From the NCBI GenBank assembly GCA_025355935.1, contig JANXYS010000073.1:1-33670 (forward strand): 33,670 nucleotides of DNA, read 5' to 3'. The notes under the pieces are model-generated. The model ran no database searches. It saw only the letters and a list, made by a program, of their open reading frames with translations, and was not told the origin of the DNA. The position numbers were made by a program, and so were the translations under genes. Each line of letters begins with the position of its first letter. The first letter of the stretch is position 1. Shown in pieces: positions 1-8,812 of the stretch. This DNA comes from Chitinophagales bacterium. Lineage in GTDB: Bacteria; Bacteroidota; Bacteroidia; Chitinophagales; Chitinophagaceae.

Positions 1-872
1 ACGACGGGAAGGCCGCAAGCCATCGCTTGCATTATCGCTGTACTCATTGTTTCACCAAAGGACGCGTGTATATAGATATCAAGGCTCTGCATAAATTCCA
101 CCAATTCCTTTTCATTAAGCATTCCAGTAAAAATGATCTTATCCTTTAGCCCAAGCTCAATGGCGTAACTTTCAAGTTGCCGGCGGGTACCCCCATCACC
201 GGCAAGAAAAAGAATACATTCCAACCCGGAATTTTTATCACACACCTCTTTGAAAGCCGCAAAGAGGGTGCGGTGATCTTTGATTTCTACCAGCCGGCTT
301 TGCATACCCATAAGAATTTTATCTTTCCCCAACCTCCCACTACGGCAATATTTAACAAGATCAATCCCGTTTGGAATCACTGTAATTTTTGCATCATTTA
401 CCAACCACGGCAGTCTTTGTTTTACCTGGCTCCTGTAAGCCTCACTTAAAAACACAATTTGATCTGACATGACAAGCGCCACGGAGAGCCAAAACCATTC
501 GGCCCTGGTTTTGAGATGGTTAGCTTGAGTTTCCCTTACTATCAAACGCGGTTTATGACTCGCCAATAACGTGCATATCCTGGCCGGTAAAACATAGGCG
601 CTGCTATGAAGAAAAATGATATCGGCTTTGGATTGTTTTATGTAATGAAAAAGCTGCTGATAATAGCGAAAATCGAGACCTGGTTTTTTGGGCACATAAT
701 TCCACGGAATTTTATATTCTTCGCAACGAGTAATATATTCTTCTCTAACTTTTTCTACGCCGTTAAACAAAGCCTGGTACTTGTGTTCTTGGTTCTTATC
801 TGCATGAACAAGTGAGAAAAATACATTTCCGTGTCCTCCTAACCCCGCATATAAAACGTGTAATATTTTCAT
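1..872 (-). CDS. GT4-type glycosyltransferase, cut by the left window edge
   Basis: This gene is read on the minus strand from an ATG at 872 and stays open to base 1, so the C-terminus is missing. The translation begins MKILHVLYAGLGGHGNVF, a GT-B N-terminal Rossmann start with a glycine-rich loop. It later shows 'VIPNGIDLVKY' and 'SRLVEIKDHRTLFAAF', the nucleotide-sugar-binding region of GT4 retaining transferases. The visible end reads GETMSTAIMQAMACGLPVV, the family's EX7E donor-binding segment, but the second Glu is Gln, a substitution I believe occurs in some GT4 subgroups. The acyltransferase upstream ends 13 bases before this start, so it is probably the last visible gene of the polysaccharide operon. 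By family it adds a sugar to a lipid-linked glycan at the cytoplasmic face of the inner membrane; donor and linkage cannot be read. Confidence 0.85.
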   Translation of the reverse strand, partial: MKILHVLYAGLGGHGNVFFSLVHADKNQEHKYQALFNGVEKVREEYITRCEEYKIPWNYVPKKPGLDFRYYQQLFHYIKQSKADIIFLHSSAYVLPARICTLLASHKPRLIVRETQANHLKTRAEWFWLSVALVMSDQIVFLSEAYRSQVKQRLPWLVNDAKITVIPNGIDLVKYCRSGRLGKDKILMGMQSRLVEIKDHRTLFAAFKEVCDKNSGLECILFLAGDGGTRRQLESYAIELGLKDKIIFTGMLNEKELVEFMQSLDIYIHASFGETMSTAIMQAMACGLPV

Positions 873-885
873 TGTGGTATTGGCT

Positions 886-1980
886 TTACAAAACAGGTTT
901 AACGCGTTCGATGGATCGCCGGTTTTTAAAAAAAACATTCAGGGCATTTATGAGAGGCTTTTCTATCCATTTAAAAAAATACATGCTTAAAGCACTTATT
1001 ATAACAACGAGCAGCAGTATGATGAGGTGTAATGCTAATGCACTTTGGATTTGAAGCTTGGCCAGTAATTTAACGCTTATAGCTATAAGAGGTAAATGTA
1101 ATAAATATAGAGAATAGGACGCTTCGCCTAGTAACAAAAGTACGTTGTGGATGTTGATCACCTTCAACAATTCATATTTCACAAGGCCTGCGATTATAAA
1201 AAAGGAAGGAATTCCAAACATGATAACACGGTTAAAATCATCATGGGTTACCTGGCGTTGGTGTGAAAAAAAAATAGCACTTGCAATAAATAATAAAATA
1301 CCGCCGAAAACAAATGGAATTGCAAATTTTTGCGGTAATCTTGGAATTAGAGCTACAGATAAAACGCCCATAAAGAATTCGATGTTCTGTGGGAAAGTTA
1401 TCAAATGAAACCAATTATTTCCCCTTGGGAAATTATAACCACTAAAACGAAGTCCAATGATACAAACGATATATGCAAGCGAGAAATAATAAATCCAATT
1501 CTTTAATGGTATTAAAAATGCAGTCGCAAACAGAACGTAAAAAAATAATTCATAAGTAAGCGTCCAGCTCACACCATTTATCATAGGGTGGGCGGGTAGA
1601 AGCAGATAAGCTTGCATCAACTTTTCGGGCGCCAGGTCAAAGTGTGATTTGTAAGCCATAGGAAGCAACAGCTGCAGCGCTATGATTCCGGTTATAATGA
1701 TCCAATAAGTGGGAAATATGCGCACGAATCTACGTTGTAAAAATGTCCTCAATTTACCCCAATTTGCAAAACTTCTGAAACTTGTATACGTAATAATAAA
1801 GCCGCTTAATACGAAAAAAATGTCAACCCCCGATCCTCCAAAAATAAAACTGTTCCAAAAAAAGGATTTATTTAGTACTTCTGCCATATTGGTTGTGCAA
1901 TGTAACAATACAACAAGAAGGCTGGCAATGGCCCGGAGGACCTGTAACAGCTGTAAACTTTTTTGTTCCTGTATTTGCAT
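886..1980 (-). CDS. Membrane O-acyltransferase (acyltransferase family 3)
   Basis: This 364-residue protein is mostly hydrophobic, with about ten predicted membrane segments. The N-terminus carries the acyltransferase-3 signature: LRAIASLLVVLLHCTTN, with Arg16 and the conserved His27 in the first membrane helix, then SGFIITY near residue 60. Such enzymes (OafA, YrhL and relatives) move acetyl or other acyl groups onto surface sugars. It lies 14 bases after a second protein of the same family and 13 bases before a glycosyltransferase, so it is co-transcribed with the polysaccharide genes. The likely role is O-acetylation of the glycan made here. The length is typical for forms lacking a periplasmic SGNH domain. 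The acceptor sugar cannot be inferred. Confidence 0.88.
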   Translation of the reverse strand: MQIQEQKSLQLLQVLRAIASLLVVLLHCTTNMAEVLNKSFFWNSFIFGGSGVDIFFVLSGFIITYTSFRSFANWGKLRTFLQRRFVRIFPTYWIIITGIIALQLLLPMAYKSHFDLAPEKLMQAYLLLPAHPMINGVSWTLTYELFFYVLFATAFLIPLKNWIYYFSLAYIVCIIGLRFSGYNFPRGNNWFHLITFPQNIEFFMGVLSVALIPRLPQKFAIPFVFGGILLFIASAIFFSHQRQVTHDDFNRVIMFGIPSFFIIAGLVKYELLKVINIHNVLLLLGEASYSLYLLHLPLIAISVKLLAKLQIQSALALHLIILLLVVIISALSMYFFKWIEKPLINALNVFFKNRRSIERVKPVL

Positions 1981-1994
1981 GGTGGCAGAATTGA

Positions 1995-3167
1995 CTAATT
2001 ATTTACCACCGACGCACCTTCCGTGGCAAATGATGTAACTAATGGCAAAACCGATACCGGTTCTCCATCTGTGCTTTTAATAATTGCAAAACTGGCCTTC
2101 GCCTTTAAAAAGTAATTCTCAACATACTTGTATGAGAACATTGCAATAAGTAAAGTGAACACAAAAACTAGGGTTAAAAAGGTAATTATTTTTACATACG
2201 CAGGCAGTTCGATAGATTTTAGAAACAGAATAGAAAACGCAATTACCAGCGGATGATAAACATACATACCAAATGAAATTTTTCCTAAGAAGTCGAATGT
2301 TTTTGACCGAAGATTTATAAAAGGTTTACTAAGAAGATGGGAATAATAAATACACAAAACGGTAATAAATGCAACTAGCATGTGCAAGAGAGTCGTTGGA
2401 ATTTTAAGTTTGTTGGTTATAACCAAACCAAGTACAAGGGCTATAAAGACCTGCAAACTTTTTAGTAAGATTATTTTATTCACCATTTCAGACCGGTTTT
2501 TTAAAAACCAAGCACCAAAACCTCCAATTGCCATCGCATCAAACCGCGTATTATCTGCCCAAGAATACCAAAATAAATTGCCGGTCTTGTATGAAATAAA
2601 CTTAGCGCCTAATTTTATAAGCAAAACAATGGCTAGCATAGTGCATAAAATCTTAAAAAGGCTTTTAAATACTTTTACAAGCCATGGATAGAATGCATAA
2701 AATTGTTCTTCAACACCCAAAGACCAGAAATGCCCTAATAGGTAAATAGGAACCACTTTAGACATAGAAGCCATTTCATAGGCGGTGGGAATATTTGGAA
2801 AGAACAATAGGTAGTATCCGATGGAAGAATAATCAGTAACGTGGAATATAAAAATGTCCGCGGGGATCGCAAGCAACATGAACCCAAAATATAATGGCCA
2901 TATTCTGAGTAAACGCCGTATGTAAAATTTTTTAATAGAGATATCACCATTTTTATTTTTTTCTTCAACTAAGAGGTAAGTAATTAAAAAACCGCTTAGA
3001 GCAAAAAATGCAGTTACCCCAAACCCTGCTAATACAAAGATTGAGCCTTCGTAGCCGGGAATGATAAGGCCCAGGCTACTAAATGAATGAGAAAGCACTA
3101 CTGCAAGAGCACAGATTGCTCTTATGCCGTTCAGGCCATTAAAATGGATACTTTTATTTGTTCTCAT
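1995..3167 (-). CDS. Membrane O-acyltransferase (acyltransferase family 3), second copy
   Basis: This 390-residue integral membrane protein starts with the family signature NGIRAICALAVVLSHSFSSLG, in which Arg16 and His27 match those of the neighbouring acyltransferase. It continues with ALSGFLITYLLVEEKN and FYIRRLLRIWPLYF, both hallmarks of OafA-like acyltransferases. 'GHFWSLGVEEQFYAFYPWLV' near residues 145-165 is another strongly conserved block of this family. That block is weaker in the adjacent copy, so the two are diverged paralogues rather than a recent duplication. It is transcribed with its neighbours, with a 31-base gap to the upstream glycosyltransferase. Expected role: acylation, usually O-acetylation, of a sugar in the surface polysaccharide, using a cytoplasmic acyl donor. 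Confidence 0.9.
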   Translation of the reverse strand: MRTNKSIHFNGLNGIRAICALAVVLSHSFSSLGLIIPGYEGSIFVLAGFGVTAFFALSGFLITYLLVEEKNKNGDISIKKFYIRRLLRIWPLYFGFMLLAIPADIFIFHVTDYSSIGYYLLFFPNIPTAYEMASMSKVVPIYLLGHFWSLGVEEQFYAFYPWLVKVFKSLFKILCTMLAIVLLIKLGAKFISYKTGNLFWYSWADNTRFDAMAIGGFGAWFLKNRSEMVNKIILLKSLQVFIALVLGLVITNKLKIPTTLLHMLVAFITVLCIYYSHLLSKPFINLRSKTFDFLGKISFGMYVYHPLVIAFSILFLKSIELPAYVKIITFLTLVFVFTLLIAMFSYKYVENYFLKAKASFAIIKSTDGEPVSVLPLVTSFATEGASVVNN

Positions 3168-3198
3168 AAGCTATAAAAAACTTTCTTTTCTACCTTTA

Positions 3199-4296
3199 TT
3201 AATTCAAAGAATGCAGTAGTAAATCATCAACAGCTGAATTCCATTTGTGAACGATGGTTTGTATATTCAGCTTATCTATAATTCTTCGTCCATTCTCGGC
3301 TATCCTTTCACGTTCTGCAGGATTTTCCATCAGGTATGAAATGCCGGAAAGAAACTCATCCTCATTTTGATTCTCAATTAGCAAACCATTTTCATTGTTA
3401 GCGATACTATCTGAAGGACCTACTTCACAATCAAAGCTTACACTCGCACACCCGTTTGCCATTGCCTCGCAAAGCGCAACACAAAAGCCTTCATAAGCTG
3501 ACGTCATCGCAAAGATTTTTGCTTTTCCATAAAATTCGTTTACATTCTTTTGCGCGCCCCAGAGCGTCACTTTATCCTGCAGGCCGTAATGCCGGATAAG
3601 TGTTTCAAGTTCTTCTCTTTTTTCTCCTTCCCCAACAATCCATAGTTTCCAATGAGTTGGCTGAAGCTTATTGTACATTCTAATAAGCTTGTCAAACTGC
3701 TTCTGATCCGCCAGCCTGCCCAATCCTAAAATAACATCTTCCCGAGCTGGAGGATTTTCTAAAATAATATCTGCATTTAACGCATTTGGAATCACGAAAA
3801 TCTTTGCCGGCAAATCTATTTTTAAGCGCTTAAAAACCGGGATTGTATCTGCAGTTAAAACGACAGCACCTTCAGCCCGACTATAGAGTTTTTTACGTAA
3901 AGGAAAAAGAGCGGGGCTCATGGTAGCATGGGATGGAGTGATCTGGAACACCATAATCATAGGTACCTTAATAATGGCACGGGAAAAAAAAGCCCACATG
4001 ATGGAAGTGTCCATAAACGGTATTATAACATCAGGACCGATTTTTTTTATAGCACTGGGCAATCTCTTGTACCGGTTTAAAACATTAAGCATCGGACTAA
4101 AGGCACCGCCGGTGGTGGCTGTGCTGTTTAAGGGAAAAATAGAAATTGCCGGATTAAGTTTGAAAAAAGTTGTTCCTGTATCGAATGTGATAATACTTAT
4201 CTTGGCAGTTTTAACCCACTCATTTGCAAGCGTAACTAAGGCTGCTTCGGCCCCGCCCATTTGCAAGTTTGGAATAAGAAAAGCTATTGAACGCAT
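3199..4296 (-). CDS. GT4 family glycosyltransferase
   Basis: This 365-residue protein has a GT-B fold signature. The N-terminus FLIPNLQMGGAEAALVTLANEW is the classic acceptor-domain start of GT4 enzymes. The C-terminal donor domain has GLGRLADQKQFDKLI (about 191-205), WIVGEGEKREEL (219-230), and an intact EX7E motif, Glu269 to Glu277, in SAYEGFCVALCEAMANG. By family it is a retaining transferase that uses a nucleotide-activated hexose and acts at the cytoplasmic membrane face. It lies 27 bases after the GT2 gene in the same operon. It resembles N-acetylgalactosamine or galactose transferases of the PglA/RfaB kind only at a general level, so donor and linkage remain open. Confidence 0.9.
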   Translation of the reverse strand: MRSIAFLIPNLQMGGAEAALVTLANEWVKTAKISIITFDTGTTFFKLNPAISIFPLNSTATTGGAFSPMLNVLNRYKRLPSAIKKIGPDVIIPFMDTSIMWAFFSRAIIKVPMIMVFQITPSHATMSPALFPLRKKLYSRAEGAVVLTADTIPVFKRLKIDLPAKIFVIPNALNADIILENPPAREDVILGLGRLADQKQFDKLIRMYNKLQPTHWKLWIVGEGEKREELETLIRHYGLQDKVTLWGAQKNVNEFYGKAKIFAMTSAYEGFCVALCEAMANGCASVSFDCEVGPSDSIANNENGLLIENQNEDEFLSGISYLMENPAERERIAENGRRIIDKLNIQTIVHKWNSAVDDLLLHSLN

Positions 4297-4323
4297 AATA
4301 ATATTTTTGGATCGGGGGGTAAG

Positions 4324-5268
4324 CTATTTAGCAATTAATGACCATAAAATCCGCTTAGGATTTTTAATAAGTAAAAAAGATAAAAATGATAATGAAAAAA
4401 GTAAATTTCTTTTCACCAACACAGGAATTCGGTATTTAAAGAAACAAATAAGTATTCTTCGGTAATCGTGTCCACTAAACTTGGAAGACATTATTAAACG
4501 GCTCTCAAATAATAATTGTAGAAACTCGTTTTTTACATCGTCGAATTTAGTCTTTATCGTTTCTCTGGAACGGCCATAATTTTCTCCCCCAGAAAAGCCT
4601 CCAACCCTTTTATAAAATTTAGCCTTGGGATTAAACCCGACGTTGCCCTCAAATATAACGGATCGGTTGAATAAGGTCCCAGGGTCAATTAACTTGATAT
4701 TAAAGGGGTGTTTTATCATCGTTTCACGCAGATACAAGGCTAAGTTTATACTCCACGACCATTCCCTGAAATGGCCAAATCGGATAAAATTTGACACCCT
4801 TTCAACATCTGACATACCCGCGGTCGAAAGCACGTGTGCCTCATCAAAACAATTAATAGATTTTTTATGACGGCCATCCAACTCGATAAGCTCTATACTT
4901 CCGATAGCGATTTTCAACGAAGGATCTTTGACAAATTCCTGATGTAGCAACTTAATATAATCAACGTCGTAAAGATCATCATCTGCAAAAAAAAGGACAT
5001 ATTCGCCCGTAGCTAATGTAGGTATGAGATTGAAATTATTAATCCAGCCAATATTTTCAGGGTGTCGAATATATCTCACGCGCCCGTCTTGTTTTTGGAA
5101 TATTTCCCCGACGGATTTTGTAGAATCGGTTGAACAATTATCAAGAATCAAGACTTCAAGATTCTGGTAGCTTTGATCTAAAACAGATTGTATTGCTGGA
5201 GCAAGGTATTCACCGCTGTTGTACGCAGGAATACCGACGGTAATCAAAGGTCCTTTCTGGTTAGACAT
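4324..5268 (-). CDS. GT2 family glycosyltransferase
   Basis: This 314-residue protein opens with ITVGIPAYNSGEYLAPAIQSVL and has ILDNCSTDST (Asp43), the nucleotide-binding core of GT-A family 2 enzymes. The metal-binding DXD is seen as FADDDLYD with Asp96-98. The last 60 residues are hydrophobic and basic (RNLLFSLSFLSFLLIKN), suggesting peripheral or shallow attachment to the inner membrane. By family it is an inverting transferase. The start codon lies 8 bases inside the end of the upstream flippase gene, so the two are translationally coupled. The likely role is adding one sugar to the lipid-linked repeat unit. Donor specificity cannot be derived from sequence. Confidence 0.9.
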   Translation of the reverse strand: MSNQKGPLITVGIPAYNSGEYLAPAIQSVLDQSYQNLEVLILDNCSTDSTKSVGEIFQKQDGRVRYIRHPENIGWINNFNLIPTLATGEYVLFFADDDLYDVDYIKLLHQEFVKDPSLKIAIGSIELIELDGRHKKSINCFDEAHVLSTAGMSDVERVSNFIRFGHFREWSWSINLALYLRETMIKHPFNIKLIDPGTLFNRSVIFEGNVGFNPKAKFYKRVGGFSGGENYGRSRETIKTKFDDVKNEFLQLLFESRLIMSSKFSGHDYRRILICFFKYRIPVLVKRNLLFSLSFLSFLLIKNPKRILWSLIAK

Positions 5269-6802
5269 TAGCAGAGTGGCTTTTTTTTATAAATATTTCG
5301 AAAAGATTATATTTCTTCTCTATAAAAAAATATAACATAGCTATCAGGCTAAAAGATAATAGAATAAATATCATGTTATTTTGAGCCAGTTTGAACCGAT
5401 CCACTACGATATATGCAGGGGCAATAACTATCGCGGACACAATTATGGGTTTCAAAATAACCTCTATATACCATGTTTTTAACGACACCAATTGTACTTT
5501 TTTTTGAATTATGGGAATAAGTAAAATTAAATAAGCGAGCTGCAGCAGCACATATGCAAGGGCGGAGTTACTGATTTTTCCTGTAAGAAGAGAGAGGTAT
5601 AACAATGGAATATAGATTACTAATAAAACCAAATATAGCCGGATTATCTTTTTGGTATACCCCACTGCAAGAGCGAGGTTATAAGGCAAATGAAGAGTTG
5701 AATTGATAAGAAACCCGATAACAAAAAAAGACAGCAGTAAATGATTACTTGATGCAAGTTGCTCGTTTTTGGTATAGAGTAAGAGCAATCGGTAAGAAAA
5801 GAAGCACATGAATACACTCACAGGTGCAATAATATAGGAAACACGCCTACAATTAATAAGGTAAATGGACTTTAATTCCTTATAGTTTTCAGAAATGATC
5901 AATCTATTAAACTGTGGAAAAAGCGACTGTGTAAACGCAGGTACAACAAAGACCACAATCATGCCCGCAATTGTTTGAGAAAGAGTATAATAACCCATCT
6001 GGCTTAATGAAAAACTTTTGCTTAATATTAGTTTATCAATTTGGGTAAGAAATGCTGCAATGATTGTTATGGTAGTAATCCCTCCTGCAAAACGCCCAAC
6101 TTTTTTTAAAACCGCTTTCTCAAAGAACACCTTCTCCCCTGATTTCGGTAATGCATTCCAAACCGACCATTTCAAAATCAAGGCTTGTAAAATGTTCACA
6201 AACAACATCCATCCAAAAAAAGATATCACGGTCTTTTGATAAAATACCAGCACACATATAGCTCCAACACTCCTTAGAAAAGCAAATAAAACTCTTAGAA
6301 TATTTAATTGTATATGTCTTTGAAGTCCCAGAAGGCCGCCACTATAAAACCCGTAAGGAAACTGGAATACTAACGAAACACTCATCAGCACAAAAGCCAC
6401 TTGAATAGTTTCACGGCTTAATTCATTCGGATGAACCCAAAAATTTGCCATAAAGGAGGAAAGCGATACAGCAATAATCCCCGCTGTAAGTGCGATTACC
6501 CAGTAAACATTTCCCAAGGTTTTTACAAGGGTTCGCATACCGGTCTCGGAATTTGGAACAGCGCTTAAGCTCGCAAGTTCGCGGTTCAGCGTAATACTTA
6601 ATCCGCCATCAAGAAATGATAGAATTACTTGAAGGCTGGTAAAAATCCCAATAAGTCCGTACCCTTCCGCACCGATAAACCGAAGGTAAAAAGGGATGCA
6701 AACAAAGCTCAGCAATGGACCTGCACTATTACCTATAAAGTTGGCAGCAACATTTATTTTTAAGTCGGATGAATAAGTTTGTAAACTTCTTTTTAAGGGC
6801 AC
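5261..6802 (-). CDS. Wzx-like polysaccharide flippase (MATE/MOP superfamily)
   Basis: This 513-residue protein carries 12 to 14 hydrophobic segments. It begins with a short basic stretch and AANFIGNSAGPLLSFVCIPFYLRFIGAEGYGLIGIF, the typical first-helix region of polysaccharide biosynthesis/export proteins (Wzx, RfbX). By family it flips undecaprenyl-pyrophosphate-linked repeat units from the cytoplasmic to the periplasmic face. The start codon appears to be GTG; the protein reads sensibly from there and no ATG lies between it and the conserved first segment. Its 3' end overlaps the GT2 start by 8 bases. No Wzy polymerase is visible, so it may lie beyond the left edge or elsewhere. Teichuronic or other MOP exporters of the same fold are an alternative. 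Confidence 0.88.
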   Translation of the reverse strand: MPLKRSLQTYSSDLKINVAANFIGNSAGPLLSFVCIPFYLRFIGAEGYGLIGIFTSLQVILSFLDGGLSITLNRELASLSAVPNSETGMRTLVKTLGNVYWVIALTAGIIAVSLSSFMANFWVHPNELSRETIQVAFVLMSVSLVFQFPYGFYSGGLLGLQRHIQLNILRVLFAFLRSVGAICVLVFYQKTVISFFGWMLFVNILQALILKWSVWNALPKSGEKVFFEKAVLKKVGRFAGGITTITIIAAFLTQIDKLILSKSFSLSQMGYYTLSQTIAGMIVVFVVPAFTQSLFPQFNRLIISENYKELKSIYLINCRRVSYIIAPVSVFMCFFSYRLLLLYTKNEQLASSNHLLLSFFVIGFLINSTLHLPYNLALAVGYTKKIIRLYLVLLVIYIPLLYLSLLTGKISNSALAYVLLQLAYLILLIPIIQKKVQLVSLKTWYIEVILKPIIVSAIVIAPAYIVVDRFKLAQNNMIFILLSFSLIAMLYFFIEKKYNLFEIFIKKSHSANV

Positions 6803-6857
6803 GATGCTTTTAAAATTTGGTTTAAATTTTCAATAGTTTAGTGGCTCTGTTTCTGCC

Positions 6858-7541
6858 CTATTTTAAGGATTTCAAATTGGTATTAAAAAAATATTGCGCA
6901 TAACATACATCTGACCGTTTAATTTCTAGCTGTCCGATTTCGAAATTCATGAACGCGGTTTCATCTTCTGCAAGATTTTTTTGAAAGATAGTAGTACGTG
7001 TGCTAATCGTACACCTGTTTCCTATATTACAATCTCCTATCACTGATGAATTGGCTGTCAGCGACACTCCCTTTCCAAATACTGGGTATTTACCTTTTTG
7101 CGAACCTACCGTACACCCCTGCAAAGCAATAAAGTAATCACCATAACTGGCTTTGCCCAGCATAGTACCTGAAGAATGGAATAACAAAAATATTTCAGGC
7201 ATCAGGGTATCATACATGCAATCAAGTCCATGCAACGTTTTATTGAGATAATATAGTTTGTTAGCAATATTACATTTGCCTTTCGCGAGGAACATCTCAT
7301 TTGACAAATACCACAGATACATGACATAATGGTCGGAAAACAAATGATTAAATATCGTCGACTGACCGTCAAAATAATGTTTTAGAGATACTTCCCTAAA
7401 ACATCGGTCTAATCGAATTAAAGCCGCTTCTACAAGAAATAATTCACTGCCCAGATTAACAATATCTCCATCAGGAAAAATGTGATTTAACTGTGCCGAC
7501 GTATAATCACAAAGCTGTTTGGTGGATAGAGATTGAGTCAT
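6858..7541 (-). CDS. CysE-like left-handed beta-helix acetyltransferase
   Basis: This 227-residue protein has two parts. The first ~115 residues look helical (NKLYYLNKTLHGLDCMYD), resembling the N-terminal helical region of serine acetyltransferases. The rest is a short hexapeptide-repeat beta-helix: FLLFHSSGTMLGKASYGDYF, then CTVGSQKGKYPVFGKGVSL, SVIGDCNIGNRCTIS. The 'HSSG' His matches the active-site position of CysE-type enzymes, and 'GKYPVFGKGV' corresponds to the CysE 'RHPxIGxxV' turn. By context, between the C-methyltransferase and the flippase, it more likely acetylates a sugar or amino sugar than L-serine. Spacing to the methyltransferase gene is 20 bases. Acceptor unknown. Confidence 0.75.
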   Translation of the reverse strand: MTQSLSTKQLCDYTSAQLNHIFPDGDIVNLGSELFLVEAALIRLDRCFREVSLKHYFDGQSTIFNHLFSDHYVMYLWYLSNEMFLAKGKCNIANKLYYLNKTLHGLDCMYDTLMPEIFLLFHSSGTMLGKASYGDYFIALQGCTVGSQKGKYPVFGKGVSLTANSSVIGDCNIGNRCTISTRTTIFQKNLAEDETAFMNFEIGQLEIKRSDVCYAQYFFNTNLKSLK

Positions 7542-7561
7542 ATGAGGTGAAGTTTAAAAAT

Positions 7562-8791
7562 CTAAAATAAAATTTGCAGTTCCGGCACCGCAACCACAAA
7601 CTTTCCTCCCCAGTCGCCGATATAACTTAATTGTTTTGAAATTTCATCTTTCAAATTCCATGGCAGTATCACTATATAATCTGGTTTCTCGTCTTTTATC
7701 TTTTGCTCATCATAAACGGGAATATGTGTACCGGGCAAGAATTTATTCTGTTTGTGCGGGGAGGCATCTGCTACAAAATGAAGCAGGTCTTTTTTCGTAC
7801 CGGCAAAATTAAGCAAGGTATTTCCTTTCGCAGCGGCGCCATAACCGGCTACCTTTTTCCCTTTTGACTTTGCTTCTATCACGAATGCGGTAAAATCATT
7901 CTTTACTTTTTCGGCCTTCTGTTGGTAATCCCGGTAAATGGTGAGATCTTTTAAACCAAAACTTATCTCTTTACGAAGCATGTCACCAACATTTCCTTCG
8001 ATAGGTTTTGTAGAATCTTCAGTATGTTTTGCAAATATTCTAAGTGATCCCCCATGCGTTGTCACTTCTTCAACATCGAAAATATCGAGGCCTTGTTTTG
8101 CGAAAATTTGCTGAACGGCTACCAGGGACAGATAGCAAAAGTGTTCGTGGTAGATGGTATCAAATTGGTTTTTATCAATGAGCTGCAACAAGTGCGGAAA
8201 CTCAAAAGTTATTACCCCATTTTCCTTTAGCAGAATTTTTAATCCGCCGACAAAATCATTAATATCGGGTACGTGCGCAAGTACATTATTTCCCAGCAAG
8301 AGGTCAGCCTTTGTTCCCTCACCTGCAAGTTTAGTTGCCAGGCGAACGCCGAAAAAATCTACCACTGACTCAATTCCTTTTTCTTTAGCGGCGGCCGCTG
8401 TGTTAGCTGTTGGCTCAATTCCAAGCACCGGAACTCCTTGCTCTTTGAAATATTGTAACAGGTAACCATCGTTACTGGCTATCTCAATTACCTGCGACTG
8501 GCTATTTAAACCAAATCGTTGTGTCATCATTTCCGTATAGGCCTTCGCGTGAGCCAGCCAGCTTGTAGAGAATGAGGAAAAATACGCATAATCGGCGTTA
8601 AAAATGTCATCATGTTTTGCAAATTCGTCTATCTGCACCAAGAAACATTTTTCACAAACCATGATTTTCAATGGAAAGAAAGTTTCAGGCTCGTTCAATT
8701 GAGTATTGGTTAAATAACTATTTGATGGCGGACTGAAGCCCAGGTCAACAAATTCATGGGTGAGTGCATGGCCGCAAAATCTGCAATTCAT
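7562..8791 (-). CDS. SAM-dependent sugar C-methyltransferase (TylC3/TcaB9/NovU type)
   Basis: This 409-residue protein has the three-part architecture of nucleotide-keto-deoxysugar C-methyltransferases. The N-terminal zinc site is Cys3, Cys6, Cys46 and Cys49. A Rossmann SAM domain follows with VIEIASNDGYLLQYF near 101-115. Next is YHEHF, with Tyr214, His215, Glu216 and His217 as in the catalytic motif described for TcaB9. The C-terminal domain contains KKVAGYGAAAKGNTLLNF, as in Methyltransf_14. Known members methylate C-3 of a 4-keto-6-deoxy nucleotide sugar. The gene directly follows rfbG and rfbF, so the expected substrate is CDP-4-keto-6-deoxy-D-glucose or a derivative, giving a branched sugar. 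Position 3 and the final stereochemistry are inferred from family, not shown. Confidence 0.88.
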   Translation of the reverse strand: MNCRFCGHALTHEFVDLGFSPPSNSYLTNTQLNEPETFFPLKIMVCEKCFLVQIDEFAKHDDIFNADYAYFSSFSTSWLAHAKAYTEMMTQRFGLNSQSQVIEIASNDGYLLQYFKEQGVPVLGIEPTANTAAAAKEKGIESVVDFFGVRLATKLAGEGTKADLLLGNNVLAHVPDINDFVGGLKILLKENGVITFEFPHLLQLIDKNQFDTIYHEHFCYLSLVAVQQIFAKQGLDIFDVEEVTTHGGSLRIFAKHTEDSTKPIEGNVGDMLRKEISFGLKDLTIYRDYQQKAEKVKNDFTAFVIEAKSKGKKVAGYGAAAKGNTLLNFAGTKKDLLHFVADASPHKQNKFLPGTHIPVYDEQKIKDEKPDYIVILPWNLKDEISKQLSYIGDWGGKFVVAVPELQILF

Positions 8792-8812
8792 GTATATTCC
8801 TTTATATAGTAA

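Noticed and set aside
177..1054. Several plus-strand open frames at the left end
   Set aside because: They are antisense to the partial GT4 gene and the acyltransferase, both clear from motifs, so they are shadows.
3920..4465. A 181-codon open frame on the plus strand
   Set aside because: It lies opposite the GT4 and GT2 genes, has no family features, and its composition is that of an antisense frame.
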